From Rhipicephalus microplus (lineage: Eukaryota > Arthropoda > Arachnida > Ixodida > Ixodidae), in NCBI RefSeq assembly GCF_043290135.1, contig NC_134707.1, positions 74,396,508-74,460,507 of the forward strand: a stretch of DNA of 64,000 nt. The letters run 5' to 3'. Shown here in pieces: positions 55,735 to 64,000 of the stretch. The position numbers and the translations under genes were made by a program. Every line of letters starts with the position of its first letter. The stretch's first letter is position 1. Below the pieces are notes generated by a model, which was not told the origin of the DNA, did not search any database, and saw only the letters and a program-made list of their open reading frames with translations.

Positions 55735-56977
55735 CTTATGGAAAGACGTATCATGCGGAAATTACTGAAATGTGTGCATGTTACGTCTTAATCTAGTGCA
55801 AAGCAATATAATGTGTAAATTGAATAGACGTCCACATCTTGAGTACATGCAATACTGTGTACAAATCACAATATTTCTTAAATGTGCATGATGAGGGATT
55901 GAATCATCGGCATCTTACTAATTGTTGTGATGCAGAAGCGAAATTACCTTTTAAATAAAATACATTACAAAACTACTAAATTAACATGCTAGCGATCATA
56001 AATGGTGGTTACATTGCAACACAATAATGCAGTGTTCTGTGCAAGACTTAAAGAACTTATAAAGTTATTATTATCAATAGAGAAGCATTATTATACACAT
56101 CAGCCCTGCTACAATCGATATGTTTTTTATTTGTCTGTATGCTCCAGCTGTGAATATTGACATTGCAGTTTGATTGTACACAAATTAGGTGACTGCACCG
56201 CAATTTCACGAGCTCCACCTAAGCCACAGGATGGTGGCACAATGTAACAGCAATTTTAGAACGAAATGTTTAAACATAAATAATAATCATAGCACTGTGA
56301 AAGTGTGGCGCTGTGTTTATCTCATGAATGCCTTGTGGAGATCGGCGAATTGCTGCTTGAGGCTCCGGCACCACTGTACATTTCGAAGGTCACTGCGATA
56401 GAACTTATGTGTCCTTCATAGGCACCTGGAAATTAAAATAATTGGCACAAATAATGTCAGAGCCACATGTTAGCACAATAGTTTACATGCACAAGAAATA
56501 TAACACACAGAATGAAACTGAACATTTAAGGCACACAATCCTTCATGTTATGCATATGTGAATAATAGAAGGAATGAGTGTATAAATTAGTTCTGCCACA
56601 TCAAAAAAACAGCATGCTTATCACAGTGAAAATAACTAGGTTGTCACGATTTTCAATGATAGAGATAATCGATTATTATGTCCTTATGAAATTATGATTT
56701 AAACGCTTCCTGCACAGTAAAACTTTAGGAACTGCAAGTGAAAGCTCTCAGTGTTCATTTAATAGTCAGTGCATGTACATCTGCTGCCTTTATACTATAC
56801 AGTTTGTGCACAAAATTGGCATCTTGAACAATTTTGAGAGTTAAACCTAAGCAACTTATGAAGGTTAAAATCCCCATGAAAGCAAGCAGGACCAGGCAGG
56901 TGCCATTAAAAATCTGTGCAAGCCAGATAACTATAACCGAACTGCACACACATGTAGGGGAGCAAGAGTAACAGTAA
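55735..56977. other. Unannotated AT-rich stretch
   Basis: Only short frames, none with a recognised domain. Confidence 0.5.
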
Positions 56978-57180
56978 TTCGGCTGCTGACCCGCATGTCG
57001 CGGTATCGAACCCCGGCTCCATTCCATTTCCGATGGAGGCAGAAATGCTGTAGGCCCGTGTGCTCAGATTTGGGTGTACGTTAAAGAACCCCAAGTGGTC
57101 GAAGTTTCCAGTGCTCTCTACTACAGCGTCTCTCATAATCATATAGTGGTTTTCGGACGTGAAACCCCACATATAAATCA
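56978..57180 (+). mobile_element. tRNA-derived SINE, 5'-truncated copy
   Basis: Same family as 9588-9825. It starts inside the tRNA-like head at 'ttcggctgctgacccgca' and ends 'cccacatataaatcaag'. Flanking 'gtaacagtaa' and 'ataacagaaa' could be an imperfect target duplication. Confidence 0.85.
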
Positions 57181-60100
57181 AGAATAACAGAAATAAACTG
57201 CCAACAGAAAAGTTGGGTACATGTGCTATCTGTAAGTGCTTACACCTTACTACTTACAGCATGCTCATTCCCTTTTAAATACCGATATTGAAAATAACTG
57301 CTCTATTAGGAATGTAAAAGGTAAGGAGAACTGAACGACTCTACAAAAAGTGACCCTATTATGACATCAAGTTTTCGTATAACAAAATTGACTAAGACTC
57401 TCAAATATCATTATGCAAGGAACAAATCTTCAAAAGAACAATCAAGTTTGAAGTCATAATTATTTATATGTCTCCTATGACTATAACCAAGACATCGACC
57501 TCAACAAGGCTAATGTTAGTTTTTAAGGCCTATGTTCACTAGACAATGAACTATACCACAAAAAGCACAACGTTCAGGCAAAGCACCACACAAAAAAAGA
57601 AAGCAGTCCTTTTTGTTTTTACCTACAATACCTTTAAAATGGTATTTTTACCTCTACTTTCCACTTTTTATCTGAGTAACTGGTGTGAAACAAGTTAGCT
57701 GAAAATGCACTGTGCCTCCAAAACCTGTTGGTTGAATCTGAATTTAAAAAAAATGGTGAAGCTTGCACTAAATTAGGCTCCACAAGCCTTGGAACAGTGA
57801 GACTACATGACTATTAGGACTACTTTAGTTACTTGTGTTTTGTTTCTGGGCCTAAGCATAAAGACAAGGGCTTAACTGAATTGCTGCTAACAAACACATG
57901 CTTTCGAAATTGCCAGAGCGTCAAAGGATGCTCAGCCATTTGTTGATTTTTGCACTGGGCTATTCTACACCAAACATACAAACCATGCTGCCTGGCGACC
58001 ATCACAGATGTATAGTTTAAAAAATGATGGTAATTTGCTTTTCTGAAAATAGTTATTTGCAGAAATGTTTTGAAGATAAAAGAGTAGTGGTCACGTGGGT
58101 ACCTTCAGAATTTCGCAGAATGTCGTGCGGGTGTTATTTGTGAGAAAAATTTCAAAGTACCGCTTTTTCTTGCCACATCAAATTTGATCTACATATTAAG
58201 TAAAGATGCTTCTTAAAGTATTTGAAGTCAAGTAACATTAGTGCAATTTTTCTGCTACATAGGCTTTGAAGAATTCCGCCAAACTGTTTATCGTTTGCAT
58301 TTCTTGTATGGCAATACTGCATTTTGTATGAATATTTGAGCCACAAATACTCACTGCACAGAAGTTCTATTTTACGAAAAAAAAATTTGTTAGGTCCAGA
58401 TTACAAATATTACTATATAATCGTTTTTGTCCACATTGAGATGCTATTTGAGCTGTGTGTTTGTCTAATTGAAAATTACTTTTATATGTAAGTTGAAAGC
58501 AAATAAACAGTTCTTGTTACATGGCAAGTGTTATCAATACAAATTTTGTTTAAATGAGGAAAATGATTTTTGAAGTCTCCTATTGAGGGCCATGGGGAAC
58601 TTCGGAACGGAAGCTGTCGTATATCAAATGCAGAAAACAGCCATCATAAGAAAACTTCAAAAATTCATTTCTACTTTAAGACAAAGTGTAATCATATAAC
58701 TTGCCATATAAAGAGAACTGCTTCCTTGCTTTTGATGTGGAGAAAAAATTGCACTAATATTACTGAGCTTCATGCACTACACACAAGCCCCTTTACTTAA
58801 TACCAAGACCAAATTTGGTGTATAAGAGGCAGTATTTTTGAAACACTTTACTTTTTACAAACAACACCTAGACGACATCCTGGGAAGTCCAGAAGGCACC
58901 AACGTGGCCTAATATTTTGTTCTCTGCGATATACTTTAGCATTTTGCTGTTTTCAGAAAAATACAGTAAACGAGCACAATATTTTTTTTTTCAAAACACA
59001 TTTCGGACGGTTGGCAAAATGGCTGGGATGTTTGATGCGTAATTGCCTCACTGCCAGCATTTATTCTTCCGAAGCTCAAGCTATCACCTCTCTATTACTG
59101 CCTCCCTCACATACAATTCCTGCATAGGAAAGAAAAAGAAAGGCAGGTCCGACAAAGTTCACAAGGCAAGATATTTTCATGTTAAATAAATTCATTACCA
59201 TAAACAGCAGCAAAATAACATTCATTTTGATTAGTCCAAGACACAAGCTATATACCAGCATACTAAGAGCCAAGCACAAACTTTTCAATTGAACATGTGT
59301 GGTGATAGACAGGAAGCACTTATTGCAAGACTGATCAGTCTGTAATTAACTAAATGAAGTACAATGCACTGTTCAATCCAACACCACATAGGCATCTTTG
59401 CTATAGCAAAGCCATGTGTCATTGATTCATGCACTAGATGGGACAATGCAAATGTAACAAAAAAGGTGAAAACATAAAACAAGGGAAAAAAAGAAAAAAG
59501 GGGGGATGCAAAGTAGGAGCAGTGGAGCACTACTTTTACTTTGCATTCCCCATTTCTTTCTTCTTTTTTCTTCTTTTCTATCATTTATCTTTTTTTGCTT
59601 CCCTTACCGCCAACCTCTAACAGGAGAACACTTTGTATCAGCGCAACCTAACTTAAAAAGAAGCAAGGGCTGCACTCTTCTGCGTTATAGGTTTTTTTTT
59701 CAGACAAACATTTCCAACAGGCACACACGCCTATACCAATAGATGATGTCATTACTGACCCCATTTAAACTAACACGCCAAGGATGACAAGGTGACTTCT
59801 AAAAATAGGTCCTCCTATCGCAACATCGGCCAGCCTGTCGGAAGCACTTATACTGTTCACCCTGATTACCCCACTAGATGTTTCCATCTGTCGACTCACA
59901 TCTTCATTTTGGATAACACTAATACGAGCTTACACTGATGAATACGCACGAACGTTTAGTGATGTATCATGTATCAGATTAAGCAACTCTGTTAAAAAAT
60001 TATTGATAGCTTGCTTCCAGGCTTTTTATACTGTAGCCTGAAACTTCGTAATGTCTTCTATGCACATGAACCAGATTGACAAGGTAATGCACAACATGCT

Positions 60101-60502
60101 TAAGAATACTGCGAGGAACAAGCTAACGACAAAACGACCAGCCACCGAAAATTTTCGCTGTACATGTTTATAAAATGTTCATGTACCCCAAACGAGGTGC
60201 TTATGATACTAGCCGAAAAAACCTACAAGTAGGGCCTTGGAGTCTTCTGGAAGTAGACGTGTTGCATTTTTTCTGTAGAGGGCTTTACACCCATAAGTGA
60301 GGAACAAAACTCTTGTATAATGAAGAATGTTGACAGCTATCAGTTATAGAAAAACCTAATGCAGCTAATCTTCCCCGACCCATCTGTACATTTAGAGAGG
60401 TGACGTAGCTTCTGTGATTCTGGCAGTAACTCCAACAAGACCAGTGCGAACATTGGCACTACTTGGCTAGACAAATGTCCAAACATGCCTGCCCGACTTC
60501 CT
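57181..60502. other. Unannotated AT-rich stretch with one hairpin
   Basis: No gene recognised. At 59502-59515 and 59537-59551 there is an imperfect inverted repeat (GGGG.ATGCAAAGTA and TACTTTGCATTCCCC, one bulge), flanked on the left by a purine-rich and on the right by a pyrimidine-rich tract. Confidence 0.5.
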
Positions 60503-60788
60503 CTAGCCATCCTGGCTGAATCTGACACATGATTTCTTAACTGCTGGCTGGACAGAAACAAATCCACTGAAGCGCTCACAATACACAGCGTGAAGTTCCT
60601 CTGGAGTGGTCAATTTCGTCTTCTGCGATGAAAGAGCAGCACAGTGTACTGATAAGGCACTTCTTGCAATGGTTTTCAATGCCACACAGTGACCTTGCTG
60701 TTCCTGTCGAAGAGAGCTTCGGGGCTTGGAGGGTGCTTGCTCTTTTCTGGGGGCTGCTGCTGCTCCTAGTTTTCTGCTCAAGGTCAAC
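60503..60788 (-). CDS. Candidate terminal coding exon of an unknown host gene
   Basis: The minus strand has 'ctttatgcag' ending at 60789, an acceptable splice acceptor, followed by 95 open codons to a TAG (60505-60503). The protein (LTLSRKLGAAAAPRKEQAPS... ...AVKKSCVRFSQDG) is rich in Ala, Lys, Ser and Arg and matches no domain I know. It is more GC-rich than its surroundings, which suggests coding constraint. No start codon, polyA signal or second exon could be tied to it, so it may be chance. The function is unknown. Confidence 0.25.
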
Positions 60789-61692
60789 CTGCATAAAGTT
60801 GTAGACGAGGCTTTAAGAGTTATATATAATAGTATACAAATTTTCGCTGAACACACAATTCCTCGTGGCACACTGAGGAATTTCTTATAAAACTTAAGGC
60901 CTCGCATATGCAAACATTTACTATCGATCCGAAGATGCACTCGACTCTAAAGAAGCAAGTTTGTTATGTAGTGTATATAAAGAAAGGTGATTCAGCACAA
61001 CCACAACTACAGTTGCACACGAAAACGACATTTTACACGATCCTGTTTATTTACATGGTCCATTTTATTTTATTTACACGGTCCATTTTACACGGTCCTG
61101 TTTTACACGATCTGGTCTGCATGAACTCTTGAACCGGGCACCATATAGATTGAAAGACACACACAGACTTTGAGACAAACCTAGTTTCCCGTGGAGCATC
61201 CTCTTGCACTATAACAACACATCTCAATCTAGTTAGTTGGTCAGAACGAGGTGAAAACAGCTCGCACTTGAAAAGCACGGGCAGAAGGAATGACGCCTGC
61301 ACCCTGTGCTTTCTGTACATTCTCGTTGAGGGTGCAGTTTTCACCTTATCCTTATGCAATTTCGCATTTATAACATTGTTCACTATATAATCTTTGTGGC
61401 GTTAAAGTGTGTGATACCGTCATGTGTATCCCATGTAATTTATAAAAATAGAATACAAGATAGCTTGATTCAAAAATAACAAAGTGTATCCAGCGCCATG
61501 TCCTGTAGCCATTCTTCAGGCAAGTGGCAGAATGATTTATTCTTCAAAACATATCTTACTTGTAACCACTACAAAAGCTAACTCGTACACTGGCACATTC
61601 TGTTTGCCTCTTCAGATTATAAGGTACCTTTTTTACACCAGAAAATCTTCAAGAAGAATAGAAGTGTTGTAATTGTGAAAAAAGAAAAGTAG
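60789..61692. other. Unannotated stretch
   Basis: AT-rich; contains a short 'ttacacggtcc' type repetition around 61050-61110. Nothing else recognised. Confidence 0.45.
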
Positions 61693-61707
61693 AAGGAAAA
61701 AAAGATA

Positions 61708-61946
61708 TTGATTGATTTGTGGGGTTGAACGCCCCAAAACCACCATATGATTATGAGAGACGCCGTAGTGGAGGGCTCCGGAAATTTTGACCACCTGGGG
61801 TTCTTTAACGTGCACCCAAATCTGAGTACACGGGCCTACAACATTTCCGCCTCCATCGAAAATGCAGCCGCCACAGCCGGGATTCGAACCCACGACCTGC
61901 GGGTCAGCAGCCGAGTACCTTAGCCACTAGACCACCGTGGCGGGGC
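61708..61946 (-). mobile_element. tRNA-derived SINE, near-complete copy
   Basis: Reverse-orientation copy of the 238-bp family. It is bounded by aggaaaaaaagata (61694-61707) and aggaaaataaagata (61947-61961), a 14-15-bp imperfect target duplication. The right copy of the duplication is the tail end of the neighbouring tRNA-like SINE, so this one inserted next to or in it. Confidence 0.92.
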
Positions 61947-62040
61947 AGGAAAATAAAGATAACCTGCCCTGTACAGGGACCGAGCCTGCGAACTTCGAAT
62001 AACATGTCCGATGCTCTATCAACTGAGCTACCATGGCGGC
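61947..62040 (-). mobile_element. tRNA-derived SINE of a third type
   Basis: The minus strand reads gccgccatggtagctcagtt then 'gatagagcatcggacatg' (A box 'tagctcagttgatagagc') and 'gcaggctcggtccctg' (B-box-like), then a short tail 'gcaggttatctttattttcc'. The order matches a tRNA, but acceptor pairing is lost. Confidence 0.75.
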
Positions 62041-64000
62041 TATCCCTCTTCCATTTTGTACGGTATATATGTGCATTTATACATGGAAGAGTCAGTCAGC
62101 GCTGCCTGTTACCATTATGGCGAGTGTGGGACACCTTTTTTTTGCCTACTGGCAATTACATTACGATTGCAATTACGTTACGATTACTTCCAATATCCCT
62201 ATACTTCTTTGGCAGCATTATGCATCTGTGCGTTCTCAGAAAATCTGCTAGTCACAGGAGGAGGCAATAGTTCGCCCTCCCACCTAAATGCATGTACTTG
62301 AATACATGCACAACTGATAAAAAAAAACAAGTCACACACCGCTAAGATTACTGAGATTCACTGTTTCAGATTCATGAGTGAAGGAAAGAACTATAAATTT
62401 AAGGGTTTGTTGTCTTTGTTGAACACATTATAATGAGAACTAGCAGAAAATGATGCCAAACAAACTATAGGTGATGTTATCAAAAATAACTTTAACAAAA
62501 TTGTAAAAAGAAAAGTGAACGAAAACGTAACTTGGCGGCAAGTTACTAATGGGTTGACATTTTTTGACAATTGAATTGACATTACTTTTTATAACATCCC
62601 TATATTTTCCTGAGTAATGTTGTCGGGTAATTCTCATTATTAGAGTGGTGAGTAGGCTGACAAAAAAGTATATGGCATTGATATTCTTTTGAACACCTAA
62701 AAGTTTCAGGAACTTAAAAGAGTGGAAGCAACTTTGAGTAGACCCGAATATTTAGTTGGAGCGAAAAAAAACGTACACACATTTTTACCAGGCTTTTTAA
62801 CCCAATTTGAGACATAAAAGTGTATGCTGCCAGTAATGTTAAGTACCATTACTTTTGTAACACTATGCACTGTAGCAGGTGTAATTAGAGTGGTGATAGT
62901 GAAGGATTAATCAAGCACGCCACCAACTGCGTTAACATCAATGGTCGCGTATTTTAAAAATAAACCTGCTGTATAGTAAAAAAAATTTTAGAGCATTTAT
63001 GATTTTATCCAAATCAAGTTAAACCGACTGGGTAAGCAAACCATTTGCATAAAATCAAAAGGCATAAAGTGATTCATGTATTATAACTATGTGAACAATT
63101 TCAGCAATGCAGGGCAAAGTGACAACAGTTCTATTAAATACCCCTCTCATTATAACATGCATGAAAAGCACCACACCACAATATTTTATAGTGCATGTAA
63201 TATCGAGACTACTAGACTGTCTATTGACCTTTTAGAAGAAGGGTATCTCCTTCACATTCAAGGGGCAACCACTTGGCCTTTTCCTGAACTTTTCTGTGAA
63301 TATTTCCTGAATTTCAGATATCAATAGGATTGATTTAGAGTAAACAGATTTTGCTTACGCATTGAAACCTAGTTCTGTATGTAACTGCAATAATGGGTGC
63401 CAAACCATCTCCAATTAATTTTTAACATTTCACTTATTTTTTAACTGCAGCAGCACAACTAGCTATGGGTGCCCAAAAAGTAGCAAGAAACAATACCTTT
63501 ACCTCTTTGAGCCTTTTGGAAGTGTTCAGCTTCTGAGTGCTCACCTTACAACATTTTTTTTTAAATACATGTTTGTATGCACACTGCTCTTGCTCCTTGT
63601 ACAGTGAGGAGGAACACATGGCAAGAAGAGACAAGAAAGAAGCATAGCGAAAAAAAGCGAAATAAGCGAGGACCTCTTTTGTATCGTACAATGTGTGTAT
63701 CATTACTATTGCGACCACATATAGACAAATTATCACGGCTATGTATCCATTGTAGAGTCATACACAGCTGAAAACACCACGACTAAATTTCAACCTTGTG
63801 TTGGTTTAGGATCCCTTTATAGTGGCAAGCTAATGATATCTGCATTTGTTTGGCACATACTAAGATGCAGTGAAATGTGATATGGTAATCTCATTTAGAA
63901 TGCACGTCATGTGGCTTCATTGTATATGTGGCCACAAGTAACTCTGGTTGCAAAGCAATATGGCAGAGCCTAAACAGACGTCACCGACCACTCCGATCTC
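62041..64000. other. Unannotated AT-rich end of window
   Basis: Short frames on both strands, none with a recognised domain. No SINE, LTR or tandem repeat detected. Confidence 0.45.

Overview
This window looks like a piece of a repeat-rich animal genome, most likely a hard tick (Ixodidae). I infer this from the repeats: tRNA-derived SINEs, RNase H-bearing and CR1-like LINEs, an L1/Tx1-like LINE and Ty3/gypsy elements whose protein wording I associate with tick genomes. There are no bacterial operons, rRNA genes or CRISPR arrays. No host gene can be called with confidence; one exon-like block at 60503-60788 (minus) is the only candidate. Almost everything else recognisable is transposon, and much of it is nested.

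Layout. 1-2900: a degenerate 146-bp tandem array, GATA and TA microsatellites, a tRNA-like sequence and a SINE. 2904-8886: a structurally complete Ty3/gypsy element (gypsy-1, minus) with 407-bp LTRs, gag, a canonical GGGAAAC -1 frameshift site plus hairpin, and a pol broken by one stop and a YLDD-to-YLND change. 9529-10802: a duplicated segment, one copy carrying a 238-bp SINE. 11393-21540: a second gypsy-like gag-pol remnant (gypsy-2, plus) split by a 7.7-kb nest: a retroposed LINE-type tail (12-bp target duplication) contains a TIR DNA transposon (T1a, TA duplication), which contains a second TIR element (H1, TAA duplication, 113-bp tandem array inside) and a SINE.

22900-36400: tRNA-like SINE and microsatellite, then an L1/Tx1-like LINE (LINE A, minus) split by gypsy-3 (25333-34493, 138-bp LTRs, CCAT duplication), itself split by an RNase H-type LINE (LINE B). 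38766-47744: another RNase H-type LINE (LINE C, minus) split by T1b (40907-43337, second copy of T1, opposite orientation) and by H2 (44205-45201, TTA/TAA duplication, carrying a broken Myb/SANT-like ORF). Head to head with it is LINE D (47745-50790, plus). 51605-54870 is a CR1-like LINE (LINE E, minus) with a continuous endonuclease-reverse transcriptase frame of about 960 codons. 54871-64000 is mostly AT-rich unannotated DNA with three SINEs, a 25-bp tandem repeat and the exon-like block.

The most useful results are exact insertion boundaries proved by target duplications and by empty sites: removing T1b or H2 rejoins LINE C in frame, removing the T1a nest rejoins the gypsy-2 gag in frame, and T1b gives the empty site for the SINE in T1a. 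T1, H1 and H2 look like non-autonomous DNA transposons that I cannot assign to named families from sequence alone. All family names rest on motifs and memory; no database was searched.
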